Below the pieces are notes generated by a model. It did no database searches. It was not told the DNA's origin and saw only the letters and a program-made list of their open reading frames with translations. The position numbers and the translations under genes are program-made. A stretch of 64,000 nt of DNA from Vanilla planifolia (taxonomy: Eukaryota > Streptophyta > Magnoliopsida > Asparagales > Orchidaceae), in assembly GCA_023846275.1 (NCBI GenBank), contig JAIUJO010000072.1, positions 1,137,599 to 1,201,598 on the forward strand. Direction: 5' to 3'. The stretch's first letter is position 1, and every line of letters starts with the position of its first letter. This document shows, in pieces, positions 1-10,480 of the stretch.

Positions 1-744
1 GATGAGTGAAACTTTCCATTTCTATAATTAGGGATCATAGTATGGCATACTTTCATAAACTTTTGGGTAGTGTTATAATGACTATACAATTGTTGTGGTG
101 TTATGAAAATTAGGTGTATATGGTTCACATTGTGATGGATTGTATTGTCATGAAAATCTAACTATATGAATATTTCATTCTTTGCATAGTACAATGATAA
201 TTATCATACTAAATGAAAAGTTTCCACTTAGTGAAAATATGAAAATTTTATGCATCATACTAGACGTTTTCAATAAGGTTGATTTGTCATCCTTTTAGGA
301 TATTTCAATGTTTGGATGCCAAAGTTTGTCAAGTTTAGTAAGTGACTTGTAGTATTTGGGAAAATTTTATGGATCCCAAGTTGTTGATTTAGTGGTTTTT
401 CTTATAGTTTTTGAATGGTAATTCATCAAACCATTTCATTCTTTTTTAATATAGCACCAATGGATTGTTTTTGTTTTTATCACTTAGCATATTTCCTTAA
501 TCAAGCTATGTTGCTTCCAAGGAGGGTCACCTTACCATATTCCATTTGTTGGGTTTCCTTGTAGTAGATCTCGATGATAATGTTAGCTGGATCCCTACTA
601 TTACAAATTTGTAGAATTAAGAGTAGAGATTTTCCTTTTACATCTCTTATTCATTTGTTGCCAATCAAATTAGAGAAGGGACTTATTTTTTTCCTTTATA
701 TTTTCAAATTCTTCCACCATAGCAAACCAACCCTTTCTTACTCA
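1..744 (-). other. LINE copy A, presumed 3' part, no motif
   Basis: This stretch lies downstream (minus sense) of the RNase H start and should hold the rest of RNase H and the 3' UTR. I could not recognise the later RNase H motifs, and no poly-A tail (poly-T on the plus strand) is obvious. Only weak similarity to the matching part of copy B is visible. Confidence 0.35.
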
Positions 745-1010
745 TTGTGAACCCATCAATGTTGTGTTTAGGTGTTTTATCAAGATGGAGAGACCATTTT
801 ATAACTTTGTGGGTATTGTATTTTAAAAAAGTGTATGGAGGAAAAAAACCAAGGTGTACCCATTGGACATCTACTTTAGCAATTTGAGTGAGTGGAAAGT
901 TGAAAATGATGCTTCAATAACAGAAGATAACATCTAAGATAATGGTGTATACAACTTCTATGATTTCTGCATGACTTTTTATATTTCCATCCTTCCATAA
1001 GTTCCAACAC
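745..1010 (-). pseudogene. LINE RNase H start and Trp-rich linker (copy A)
   Basis: On the minus strand, 1009-983 reads CWNLWKDGN, matching the W-x-I/L-W-K-x-R-N motif found just before RNase H in plant LINEs. About 180 bases later, 803-745 reads KWSLHLDKTPKHNIDGFTM, which fits the K-W-x-P-P-x-G-x-x-K-x-N-x-D-G start of plant LINE RNase H, including the first catalytic Asp. A stop lies between the two. RNase H in these elements removes RNA from the RNA-DNA hybrid during target-primed reverse transcription. The same pair of motifs recurs in copy B at 55350-55080, where the first reads CWNIWKDRN, closer to consensus. Confidence 0.8.
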
Positions 1011-1060
1011 ATGACTAGAGAAAGGAATTGAATGGCCTCTTTACCAATAGAATTGTTATT

Positions 1061-3250
1061 GCATTTTTTGTTGCACTTGGATAATATAGTCGTTGTCTTA
1101 ATTATATTAGCTTACTGAATGTACAAACTATTATTCAAAGTAGACTATAACTTGCTTTGTAAAAATTCACAAATTCATGATCCATTGAGTCTTCCTTTGA
1201 ATAATGTAGGATATTTCATGCCATTTATATTTTGAGCTTTCTTACTCCACGATTTAACGATAACAATTTCCTGAGTATTGCATATGTTAAAGAAAAAAAT
1301 TCTATAAGCTTTTTGAGTTGTAGATTTTTGTCTCTTGATGGCAATATTTGTCTGTTACCTCCGCTTGCTTCCTAAGCCAACCAAGTGCTATAGTTAAATC
1401 AACTATAAAAGTCCATCAACTATTTTTCACTTCTTTGAAAAATTTAGTATTATTCAAGACCATATCTTTTCTCATTTCCATGTGTTAGATATCAAGCATT
1501 TTACTTCATGTCATGTATTTTTCTTCCATCTTGCTTTGACATAATGACTTGTTCAAGAGAGGTTTCAAATAGAATTTTTCTATAAATGTTAGTATCACTT
1601 CTAAAATTTATTGTATGGTTTAGCAATAAGGTGTGAATTCCTTGGTATTAAAATATGATTTATGTAAAATATCAAAAGAAAATGTCAAAAGTAATTTTTA
1701 AAAATCTTGATTAACTCTCTTAAAGCAAATTTTCATAAACTTTAATTTTATTTTAAAAAATGTAAATTTTCTTTTAATAAAATTTTTGTATATAATTTTT
1801 TAAATAAAAAAATGAACACAAATAAAATTTGTTTCAGCAGAAATAAAGACTATATTGATCCCCAAACAAAAACAATGCGTGAAAAAATAATAAATTTAAA
1901 CCTTCTTCCAAAAAAGGTGTGGGATAAACCCTTACTACAATAAAAAAATAAAATGATAGGATACAACTATCTTACAACCAAATAAGATTAGTAGAAAGAG
2001 GACAAGAAAGCAATAATGCAAATCTATACTTAATACAAACTAATTTTCTATACTTCATAAAATGCATAATAAGGGACAGGTGTTTTATTTTCATAAAATA
2101 AAATATATGGAAATAAGAGCATAACTATTTTTGAGAAGGATGGAGAAGATGGAGTTTGTTGTTGGAAGAATGTAGTGAATAAAAAAGATAATGTGTTTCA
2201 TCTGCTAATAGCTTGGAAGGCTTGCAATTGTTCCTTACTGTTTACCAACTTTTTTTCAAAAATTCAATAATCAATAATGTCTAGAACTCTCCTTTTATGA
2301 AAATATTCTCATGACTAAAAGTAGTTGCAAAATAAACCAAAATTGCCATTAATACTTTTTTCAAATTGGAGAATGATGCAAGTTTTTTTATTTTAAACTT
2401 AGAAACTTTTAAGTAATGATTCTAAAAGCTCAAAAATAATATCTAAAATAGCCTTTATGTAGGGAACTATATGATTGGAAGGGTTTTTAACTATTTGATC
2501 ATGAAAAAAGGACAATTGGATAGCTAAATTTGTGGTGGCACTGTTTTAAGACTTGAACCATTAGATCATAATCATAATCAAATTACTACACCTTGATTGT
2601 AAGTATTGATTAAATTTTGACAAAGTGATAATGAAATTACATGATTAAATAGCTAAAAAATTAGTATATTTAAAAAGGCTAATGATATGATGATTATTTG
2701 ATCACAAATATGTAGATTTGATTAGGGTAATGACTTTTGCAATTCAAATGTTAGTCACACAACTAAATCAGGTGAGTTTAGCACCACATCAAACATATGA
2801 ATTATTAGTTTTTAACACCCTACCTATGCTTTAGAGTTAGCCAATTACTAGAGTAGGCTTCCTTATGCTAAGTTTACCAAAGAGCTAGTTAATTAAATTT
2901 CAAGCAAATTACTATAGAGAACTTGGTTTTGCAAAGGGTTTGCTGTTATGGTATTTTGGAAAATTAGAATCAGTTTTCTTATTATTATTTTTTCACTAAT
3001 TAATTCTTTATTTTTATAATTTATCTTTTGCAACAAGTTATTGAACAAAGATTTTCAAAGATATGATGAAGAACAAGATGACTTTTTTGATGGTCATGGT
3101 AACATGATCAATGTTTCATAATGTAAATATTTTTTAAAATGGTTAATTTACATAAAATTTAAATTTTTTTACCCGACTTGATTAATTCTAATCAAGCATA
3201 GCATTTCAATCAAACTAAAAGTAAAATGCTTAAAATTAAACTAAAAATAA
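1061..3250 (-). other. LINE copy A, thumb-to-RNase H interval, unreadable
   Basis: The zinc-binding region that follows the RT in plant LINEs should be here. I could not read it in any frame, although the stretch aligns by eye with copy B (about 55350-57640). An A-rich section around 1660-1900 is present in both copies. Confidence 0.4.
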
Positions 3251-3367
3251 ATCTCTTGGTGGTCCTCTGCTTCAACCAGGATAGTCTTCATCAAATTTGA
3301 TCTTTGCTCCTTGTTCTCTTTATGTTCACCATAGAACTTTACCATAATCTATTTAAAATTTGAAATT

Positions 3368-3750
3368 TTATAACAACAAATTTAATTGAAATACTAATGA
3401 TTTATTATTATCAATCAAAGTACCTTGATTAGGGGTCAACAACATAACATAAATCACTAATAGAAAATTATGAATACACTTTTGAAATCTATGTAGTATA
3501 ATTAGAGGATGATTTGTTGCAATTAAAGGATCTTGAGGGAATGAATTTGTAATGTCTTTCAAAAAAATAAGACTTTTTACCACAGTTAATAACAACTCTT
3601 TCAACCAACTTCCTTTCTATTCATTGATCAGTTAGGCATCAAAAACGAGTTTTTTCTTTCCACCAATGGAGTGGGGATAACCCAAATAAGTTACGGTGAG
3701 TTTAGTTCTTTGAAAGAAAATCCTTTTTTTATTTCCTCTTGCATGTCCTA
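3368..3750 (-). pseudogene. LINE reverse transcriptase thumb fragment (copy A)
   Basis: Minus-strand 3744-3646 reads a segment ending PVTYLGYPHSIGGKKKTR, matching the L-P-x-x-Y-L-G-x-P-L motif after the RT palm. The open frame 3604-3368 (78 codons) continues with LLTVVKSLIFLKDITNSFP, the counterpart of the S-x-x-G-R-x-x-L-I-K-x-V-L-x-x-I-P motif, and then RFQKCIHNFLL, matching the segment before F-L-W. At least one frame change separates the two parts. The frame is therefore a real fragment of LINE ORF2 and not a chance ORF. The piece is non-functional. Downstream, around 3330-3250, a poorly preserved stretch reads GEHKENKEQRSNL, as expected after F-L-W-x-G. Confidence 0.82.
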
Positions 3751-3851
3751 GATTTTTTTCCCATTAATAAACTTTTTTATGATATTTGACATGTAAAATT
3801 GATATTTTTTGAAATTCTAGAAGGAAGTTGTAAAAAATAAAAAAAAATATT

Positions 3852-4200
3852 TTAAGCCTTTAGTTTCCAAGATTATTATGTCATCTAAAAGATCTAAATG
3901 AGATAGCTCTGGATGAGATCTAGGTTGGGCATAATTTAGAACCATACCTTACTTAATGAGCTTCTAAAACTCCTCACTCAAAACATCCATTAAAAGTTTG
4001 AATGTAAGGGTTAGATTTAATTGTCTTTCATGGACCCCTAAGTTACTTCAAAATACACATTTTCTTAGCAATTGATGATATTTAGAAGTCTAGGTGTTGC
4101 ATAAAATAATCATGATTGCCATAAAAAATTATCAAAAGAGTTGAATCTCATGAGAACATATTTTGAAATTGCCATGATTTGTAATCGAAACAACTTCAAT
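3852..4200 (-). pseudogene. LINE reverse transcriptase palm, catalytic region (copy A)
   Basis: Several RT blocks follow in order on the minus strand: a K-A-F-D-x-x-x-W-like block (4192-4150), WQSWLFYATPRLLNIIN (about 4129-4078, matching W-x-x-W-I-x-x-C-x-T-x-x-x-S-x-x-x-N-G), LLMDVLSEEF (about 4005-3970) and SHLDLLDDIIILETKGLK (3904-3852). The last is the catalytic S-H-L-x-F-A-D-D block. The two active-site Asp codons survive here, but the Phe-Ala before them is replaced by Leu-Leu. Then follows LLEFQKISILHV (about 3825-3790), the F-x-x-x-S-G-L-x-V-N block. The blocks sit in different frames. Earlier, around 4400-4340, FIKVCSHNSLKLDIESFF matches the F-F-K-x-C-W-x-x-I-K-x-D segment. Confidence 0.85.
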
Positions 4201-4689
4201 GATCAACATTAATAAAGCAATTGTTTCTTCTTTGTCATCTGTTTAGTGTTGTGATAAATTCCTATTAATGAAGAACATTATCTATTATCTCTTTACTTTT
4301 GCCAAATCTAAATTACTTTGAGGATATAAGAATAAAAAGAAACTTTCAATGTCTAATTTCAAACTATTATGAGAGCAAACTTTAATAAAATTACACAAAT
4401 TATTTTTTTTGAATCATTATAATGTTTTAGGCTCTGATTTTTTTATAATGTGAAAAAGGTTTGTGTTAGAGATTTACTTAGAGCTTTCAGGCTTTGCCAA
4501 AAAGTACTTAGTGCCATCTAGTCAAAATGTGCTATGGTGGCTCTACTATCATAGATACATTTAATTTCCTCCATTGAGATTTTCATCATCATTAGATTAT
4601 TGTCTTAACCTTTGAGTAAAGAAATGATGTACCTAAGCATAATATCTTTCTCGTCTAGTTTAGAATCTTCCATAATTTATGGAATATGG

Positions 4690-5190
4690 CTTTAGTTTTT
4701 TTATCTCCTTATTGTTCCCAGATGCTAAAAGATTCCTTTATGTTTTTAATTTTTAGGTTTTTATCCTTTTCTTTTACTAGGGGTTGAAATAATTTTCTTT
4801 TCCCTTTCCATTTTTTAGTAATTTAATGCAAGCCGTTTAATGTTAACAATTTTCCTCTTTTACAATAACATCAAGGAGGATCTCATCAGCCTTTGCCAGC
4901 TCCATCCTTACTTCCTTATTGTAACTTGATTGAAATTAAATTTCTTTAAGTTCAACTATTCCATTTGGTAGATTAATTGCATCAAATATCTTTTCAAATT
5001 TCTTTTATTTCCATTCCTTAAGGAAATATTTAGGCCATTTTAACTTAAAAGGAAGTGTATTCATTCCATGTCTAATTACTTTAACGAATTTGTAGAATTT
5101 ATTAAACTACCTCCACATGCTCTAAAATTAAATTATTTTCAGGCTAAGGGTGAATCCTTTGAAAATGATGAAGCCATGGAGTATGATCTG
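4690..5190 (-). pseudogene. LINE endonuclease-RT linker (copy A)
   Basis: Minus-strand reading gives LPFKLKWPKYFLKEWK, then ELKEI with a long Glu/Lys-rich helix, then MELAKADEILLDVIVKEE, then IKLLKNGKGKRKLFQPLVKE. These match, in order, the F-K-L-x-x-K-L-K-x-L-K-x-x-L-K-x-W, L-x-x-E-E-x-x-W and W-L-K-x-G-D-x-N-T-K-F-F-H segments between endonuclease and RT in plant LINEs. The invariant W-L is L-L and the F-F-H is L-F-Q, so the copy has decayed. A few stops interrupt an otherwise long consistent frame. Confidence 0.82.
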
Positions 5191-5329
5191 AACTTATTTT
5201 CTAAACATGATGAATTATTTTCGTAGCAAGTTGATAAATGTAATTTTGATTCACCAACACATTTTCACCACATTTCTAAACACATTTTATTTTCCATTTA
5301 TTAGTCCTTGAAAATGATTTAAAGATAAT

Positions 5330-5430
5330 GGAAGTAAAATAAGAACACATTGATCAATGAAGTCTAACAGGTATTGAATTGCTTTCCATTTATAAGTGGA
5401 ACGCCCCTTATACAAATTTATGTTTTCCAC
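5330..5430 (-). pseudogene. LINE endonuclease C-terminal piece (copy A)
   Basis: The minus strand reads NLYKGRSTYKWKAIQ followed by LLDFIDQCVL, the counterpart of the N-G-R-x-F-T-W-x-N and L-D-R-F-L blocks of the apurinic-type endonuclease that nicks target DNA. The Arg of L-D-R-F-L is lost. The earlier endonuclease blocks upstream (5431-6516) could not be read. This segment falls in a stretch of roughly 650 bases that is absent from copy B. Confidence 0.6.
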
Positions 5431-6516
5431 CACATAAAAATTTCTTCAAATTATACATGACAACTTGGAGCTCTCAAAACCATTAATGAGACTATGTAAG
5501 AAAGAACTTTTATTAATATTTGAGCTCTTATCATAAATGAATATATAATTAGAAAATTTGTTCGATCTTGATGCTTTATTAATGGTTGAGTTAACTACAC
5601 TTGATGAAGTATTCTTGGCCAGGATAGTCTTTTTTGAAAGGTTCCTTTTTTATTTGACTTATTACCTTCACAATATTAACATAGAAACTTTCTAGCCTAT
5701 TGAAACAATCTTTCTTTGCATTCCATGGGTTACATAAGTGTATCTATGGAAATTTACTACTTAAGTAGACTTTTAAGCCAAATAACAAAACTTTTATTCA
5801 TTAGTTTATGTTCTATATATGGATGATTTACTTTTTTATTTCATAATCATCAAATGAGATAAATATTGTTACTTTTTTATTTCCTTTTTGAGTTCTTGGT
5901 TTCTTTTAAAGCATACTATATCTTTTTTCTCTACCTCCTTCAGACATGGTGAAATCTTTATCATTTTATTACAAATAGCCTAAACGCATGGCTCTTTCTT
6001 GAAGTTCTTCCCTAAACTTATTTAGTATTTGAAGATCATAGAAATGGTGAGGTTTGTACTATGATGGTTTGGTGAAATCATCATTGATTTGATTATTTCT
6101 TTTATTTTGTTCCATTGCTTTTATTAAGCCTTATTTCATGTTCTAAAGACTTCATTGACTTATGCCACACTTTTTTATATCTTTATCTACTTTTTGGATG
6201 GAGATAAACAATTGATTGGAGAATTCATTGCATTATTTTTGGACACACCTTTTGGTGCTAGTTTTTTGAATACATCCAACGTATGATTTGGAGGGCTTTT
6301 TTAATTAAGCCAATGGGAGTCTCTTTCTTATCTAACAATTGTCCTATGTTTGTTTTTTGTTTTCTTGTACTATTGATAAAGTATGTAATGACCCTACTTG
6401 CAATAACCTTAGTAATAGTTAAGAAGGCAATGGTATTAAATTTGTTTATTAAAATCGGTTATTGTTGTCTCATTTTTTTAAATTCCTTGTTTTAGTTTGT
6501 TAATCTTTTTCCAATA
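5431..6516 (-). other. LINE copy A, 5' endonuclease region, no clear motif
   Basis: By position this should contain the N-terminal endonuclease and perhaps the ORF1-ORF2 junction. Alignment with copy B resumes from about 5880 to the right. No motif was readable on either strand; the plus-strand frame at 6283-6495 has no family features and looks like a chance ORF. Confidence 0.35.
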
Positions 6517-6711
6517 CTACATTAAGGCCATTACAACGTTTGCCCAAGATAAGTTTATTATTGTCACATCCACTTTGAGAAGGTTTTTAATTGATGATGC
6601 TAAAAATAAAGAGCTACTTTGTTGAAGAAAAGGATTGGAGGATGTTTCATTAAAACCTAAATCTATGACAAAGAAGGTTTCAAGTTTAAACACTCTCATT
6701 TGGAGATACAT
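6517..6711 (-). pseudogene. 5'-most coding-like fragment of LINE copy A
   Basis: A 64-codon minus-strand frame. A Ser-rich stretch is followed by KVDVTIINLSWANVVMALM. It could be the N-terminal tail of LINE ORF1, but I recognise no domain. It deserves listing because its sequence is conserved in copy B at about 60310-60450, where the homology between the two copies ends. Just to the right of this end, copy A continues into unrelated sequence while copy B meets a satellite array. Confidence 0.4.
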
Positions 6712-7099
6712 TATTTTCTAAGATCTTTTAAACCAATTAAAAAAGTGGTCTTCCTTTCTTATGAATGAAGTAAGGATTTCTCAATGGATTAAGTATTACT
6801 CATTTATTTTTGTTTCTCCTTTGGGTAACTTTGGTATGCTATGTTTCCTTTAACAAAGTTGTCCAAGAACATGGAACTTCTTTAAGAGACTCAATGTGTA
6901 GTGAGCATGCTAAAGGAGAGCCCATGGTTGACCAAACTTCTTAGGCTATGACAACCAAAGAACTGCTTGAGCCTTTATCAGAACATTTTATAGAAGCTTA
7001 TATGTAATGGAGGACATCTGTATTAGTAGGTATGACTAATTTAACAACTACTGATTATTGCGTATGTCATGTCCATGTGTTTTGGAATGCAATTGGATG
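6712..7099. other. Unassigned gap
   Basis: Sequence between the LINE 5' end and the first readable gag motif of the gypsy element. No motif, repeat or promoter was recognised. Confidence 0.4.
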
Positions 7100-7104
7100 G
7101 AGAA

Positions 7105-7260
7105 TTAATTAGAATGTTGCACTCTTAGACTTTCTTAAAGAATGAGAGGCAGCTACTTTGTGTGCTGTGACTAGTAATAGATAATGTTTTACGATACCCT
7201 GACGAGTCATATATCTTGGGATGACATCATTGTTGCTTTTAGCCATTAGATTATTCCAAG
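7105..7260 (+). pseudogene. gypsy gag core fragment
   Basis: 7105-7140 reads LDFLKNEAATL, like the L-x-x-x-A-x-x-W segment, and after a frame change 7207-7247 reads SYISWDDIIVAFSH, matching the I-T-W-x-x-F-x-x-A-F-x-x-x-Y-F-P motif of the plant retrotransposon gag domain; IIPR follows after a stop. Gag forms the virus-like particle. The fragment is short and broken. The opposite-strand frame at 7109-7294 is a shadow of it. Confidence 0.7.
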
Positions 7261-8172
7261 GTCGACTTAGCTCAGTGTAAGAAGGATTTGACATAAATTA
7301 GTGAAAGTTAGATTTAAATTATATGTTTTGCTTCTTAATTCATATATTGTACTACATAATTGTCTATGCTAGAGAAAACAAGGCATTACCAATGTAAGCT
7401 TTTCATTGTGGGCTTTTACCTTCCTTTAAGAGGCATTTGCTGGGGACATATTTCACTAAGTATCAAGATTTTGTTTAACATGCCAATTTAATGGAGTTGG
7501 TAGAGCATCAAATAATTGCACATCATGAGGCTATGGAGAATAGAATAGTTATGACAGTTTGCCAAAAAGAAATGATTACCAAATTTCTTGGCAACACAAG
7601 AGCAAGGAAAGTTAGCTATACCAATTAATTTACCTTATTTCTAGCTTAGCTTATTAGTAGGTTTCATAGAGAACATCTTAGACATCAGGCCCATAGATAA
7701 AAGATGCATGGTAGGGGGTAGAAGTGGTTGAAAACTAAATGAAAATGCTAGTTACAACTATCTTAGTCTTGGATAGATAGGGAAAACTATCATAGACAAA
7801 GGAGAATTAATTGTGAAAACGGAGAAGCAACCACTCTAAGAGTATGCATCATTGAACAAAGCATTTGTATTTTGTGTTGGAGTTCCTTGGGTTTAAGCAT
7901 TAGTGTGCTAATTTCACAAATTGCTTCTTTTGACTTGATTCTATGATATATTTTAAACATGTTGGTTGTGGTGATGGGATTGTTGTGGAACCAAAACAAG
8001 ATGCATGCTAGTACTAATTAGTGAAGATTTACTAACATATCAAAGACTAGAAGTTTTTTCTTCTTTGTGAGATATTATTACATGTTTTCCCAATTTTTCA
8101 TGGATGTTGCATCACATAGTTAGCCAAAAAAGGAAGGGCATGTTTTATGTATTATCTATTTAGGGTATGTAG
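7261..8172 (+). other. gypsy internal region, unreadable
   Basis: Should contain the gag end, protease and most of RT, but is only about 900 bases long, far too short for all of them. No zinc knuckle, D-S/T-G or Y/F-x-D-D motif was found. The minus-strand frame 7790-7999 has no family features. Confidence 0.4.
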
Positions 8173-8590
8173 AGCTTTGATAAGTTAAAAAGCAAATTCA
8201 ATCTAGCATTATTATCTACGTAACTATAGTTAAGTAAGCCTTATCATGTCATCATTGATGTATCACATGTTGGATTAAGAGTTATTTTTATATAAGATAG
8301 TCATGGTGTTGATTATCCATCTAAATAGTTATGCCACCAATGAAGTTATGATCCATGATTTGGAGTTAGATGTTATAGTCCTTACTATTAAACATTGGTG
8401 TCATTACTTATGTGGGGTTCAAATCAAACTCTTTATCAACCACATGTATCTTAAATATATCCTTACTCAAAGGGAGCAAAAATTCAAGTGAAACTCTAGT
8501 TATAACTCATTAAAAGTTATAGTTTCCATATAAAATACAACACAGGTAGGGATGATTTAGTGGCTGATTCTTTCAGTAGAGGCCTAACCA
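8173..8590 (+). pseudogene. gypsy RT C-terminus and RNase H
   Basis: 8173 onward reads SFDKLKSKFNLALLST, matching the A-F-x-x-L-K-x-x-L-x-x-A-P-V-L end of RT. 8242 onward reads YHVIIDVSHVGLRVIFI, matching the Y-T-D-A-S-x-x-G-L-G-x-V-L RNase H start. The frame 8303-8491 contains VMIHDLELDVIVLTIKHWCH, then YLCGV, then a block ending HMYLKYILTQRE, the counterparts of Y-x-x-H-D-L-E-L-x-A, W-R-H-Y-L-x-G and D-H-x-S-L-K-Y-x-x-x-Q-x-x. 8529-8585 reads IKYNTGRDDLVADSFSRG, matching Y-x-P-G-x-x-N-x-V-A-D-A-L-S-R. At least two frameshifts join the pieces. Ty3-type RNase H is the best supported part of this element. Confidence 0.92.
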
Positions 8591-9003
8591 TTTGATCCAT
8601 GTTTATGAGTAGATTAAAAGGAGAAAAGCTAAGTTTTATTTTACTTAGATTCAAGATCTTTTGGTAATGTAATTTTTAATAGCTCAATGCAACTCATTTA
8701 GTACACATGATAATTGGTTGGATGAATGGACATAACTTCAATATTAGTACTTAAAATGAATAGTTTAAAGCTAGACACAAAGCTTACATCCTAATTTATT
8801 AATCTTTGGATCAAGTGATTATAACAACTCTTAGATTTAGTATAGTTTTTCACTCATATACTTCTAGGCAGTTAAGAAGTTAATTTGTTGTAAAATGTTT
8901 TAGGGCATAGCATCAAATCTTACTCCTCAAAAGGTTTAACAAATTGCACTTAGTGAAATTTATGTATAATAATATCTAATAATTTGTAATTGTCATAATG
9001 TAA
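8591..9003 (+). other. gypsy integrase core missing
   Basis: Only about 410 bases separate RNase H from the integrase C-terminus, where roughly 1 kb with the H-H-C-C finger and D-D-E core is expected. Neither was found, so this is a deletion or complete decay. Confidence 0.5.
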
Positions 9004-9600
9004 TTTGAAGCCTTGCATGGTCAGTATTATACATTTCAATTGCTTTTGATAGAGGCCAAAGCTAGGCAATATTTTTAGCTTAAATTTGTTAAACAAACTA
9101 CTAAGGAGATTCATAAAGAGAGTGATGGTGTGTGGGTTGTGCAAGGTCATCAAATGAAGAACCAAGTTAGTAAACATATATTTGGTCATTTTCATATTAA
9201 GTAATAGATATTCTTTAGGGTTAGCTGATGCAAGGACTATTTAGATTTTGAAAGGCTTCCAAATTAGAGCACAATTACCTTAAGCCCAAGAAAATTATGG
9301 AAATGATTACATCAATGGCATAGACACTTTAGTTGTTAAAGGCACTAGCTATGAAACATGATATTTTTCATGTATCTAGTTTGATGAAAGGTGTACATGA
9401 TCCTTTATGAGATGTTTAAGAGTGGAAGAGGATTGTAGTTATAGTTAGATGTCTCATATTTTGAATAGGTGATGCACTTTTTTGAGTTCAGTGTTTCATT
9501 GTAATTAAATCTAAGTATACCTTGGTAAATGGAAATTTGAATGGCTTGGTCCAATAAGAGGCTGGTTCGAAGGTTGAAGGTGAAGTTCTTTACAAATAGC
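9004..9600 (+). pseudogene. gypsy integrase C-terminus with chromodomain-like tail
   Basis: 9004-9078 reads FEALHGQYYTFQLLLIEA, matching Y-E-A-L-Y-G-R-x-C-R-S-P-L-x-W-x-E. 9082-9123 reads KFVKQTTKEIHKES, matching L-V-Q-Q-T-x-x-x-I-x-x-I-R-E-R. 9354-9409 reads KHDIFHVSSLMKGVHDPL, an almost intact H-x-V-F-H-V-S-x-L-x-K-x-V-x-D-P block. Beyond it, 9430-9600 gives fragments resembling a chromodomain (I-L-N-R near 9463, W-K-F-E-W near 9530, W-F-E-G near 9560). The minus-strand frame 8950-9195 is a shadow. Integrase inserts the cDNA; chromodomain tails steer insertion towards heterochromatin. Integrase call firm, chromodomain call tentative. Confidence 0.82.
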
Positions 9601-9649
9601 TAAGGCTAGTTTCTTGACGTTTAAGTTAAAATCACAAGTAAATGGGGAT

Positions 9650-10480
9650 ATTGATACACCTCCATTGTTGATAACCCGTACATGTTATTTTTCTCTTGTA
9701 TTACATATAAAAGAAATTTAACTTTTTTGTAATTAAGCTAAGTTATTAATAGTAATGGTTTTGATGAGAATTGTATAGTACAATGCAAGAGGTTGTATTG
9801 CATGATAGGTGACGAAACCTAATTGAGGGCTTGATTTTGAATTTTTTATAGTACATTTTTATCTAATAATACATCATAATTAGAAACAAAATGCAATTGG
9901 GATGCAAGTGTAAAGAACATTTTTTTGATACAAGTTTAACATAGTTATAATATAGTATGGCAATGTCATGAGCATTAATATTAGATGCTTCGCCTTTTAC
10001 AATTTTATAAAGCTGGAATCATACAATAGAATTGTACCACATCATATGGTATGATCTTATATGGCATAATGCCAAATGTGAATGTACACAAAGCTAAGTT
10101 GTGACCATACCATGCATATCACATTAGAACGCATGTGCATTAACATGAAAACTAGAGGTTGATATATGCAACATTTTTATCATACAGGATCAAAGTAATA
10201 GATCATGCAAGTATGATAATATTAGATAGAAAGCATTTGAATTACAAAGATTTGCATGTCTAGTGAGCTAAAAATTGTATAATATGCTTGGCAATAATGT
10301 TTCAATACAATGTATTAAGGGAATTGTTAAGATATGATGTGAGAAATCTGTATATAGTGTATCTATCAAACATGTATGAATACAAGATAATACAATATGA
10401 TAAGAGGTAATGTTTGTTAACTAAATAAGATTTACATAAATTTACCACATGATATAGGTATAATACTATAATAATACAAG
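9650..10480 (+). repeat. Candidate LTR (3' of gypsy relic, 5' of R1)
   Basis: Starts just after the purine run AAATGGGG at 9640-9647 and ends where repeat R1 begins. It contains several short near-repeats of AT-rich words such as CATGCAAGTATGATA (10206-10220), also found in the ~1.2-kb tandem repeats near 22.4 and 23.6 kb. A weak alignment to 50560-51235, which stands in the same position before R3, can be made. No clear TG...CA ends or target-site duplication were found. Confidence 0.4.

Larger units (their letters stand above)
1..6711 (-). mobile_element. Plant LINE (L1-type) relic, copy A
   Basis: Degenerate non-LTR retrotransposon read on the minus strand, so its 5' side is at the right. 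Translated pieces appear in the order expected for a plant LINE ORF2: endonuclease end (about 5430-5330), endonuclease-RT linker (5190-4690), RT palm (4200-3852), RT thumb (3750-3368), then the Trp-rich linker and RNase H start (1010-745). Reading frames are interrupted by stops and shifts throughout, so it cannot encode a protein. A second copy with the same order lies at 54960-60455; the two can be aligned along almost their full length. The right-hand limit of shared sequence is about 6695. The 3' end was not found and may lie outside the window. Identification as a LINE is firm; the exact ends are not. Confidence 0.88.
7100..9650 (+). mobile_element. Ty3/gypsy retrotransposon relic (chromovirus-like)
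   Basis: Plus-strand remains of a gag-pol polyprotein: a gag core motif (7207-7247), the end of RT plus RNase H (8173-8590), the integrase C-terminal region (9004-9409) and a chromodomain-like tail (9430-9600), followed by a short purine run (9640-9649) where a polypurine tract would sit. Order and orientation are correct. The distances are too short for a complete element: protease, most of RT and the integrase catalytic core are missing or unreadable, so large deletions must have occurred. Chromodomain and motif style suggest a Tekay/Del-like chromovirus. It is flanked on the right by a candidate LTR (9650-10480). Confidence 0.85.
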
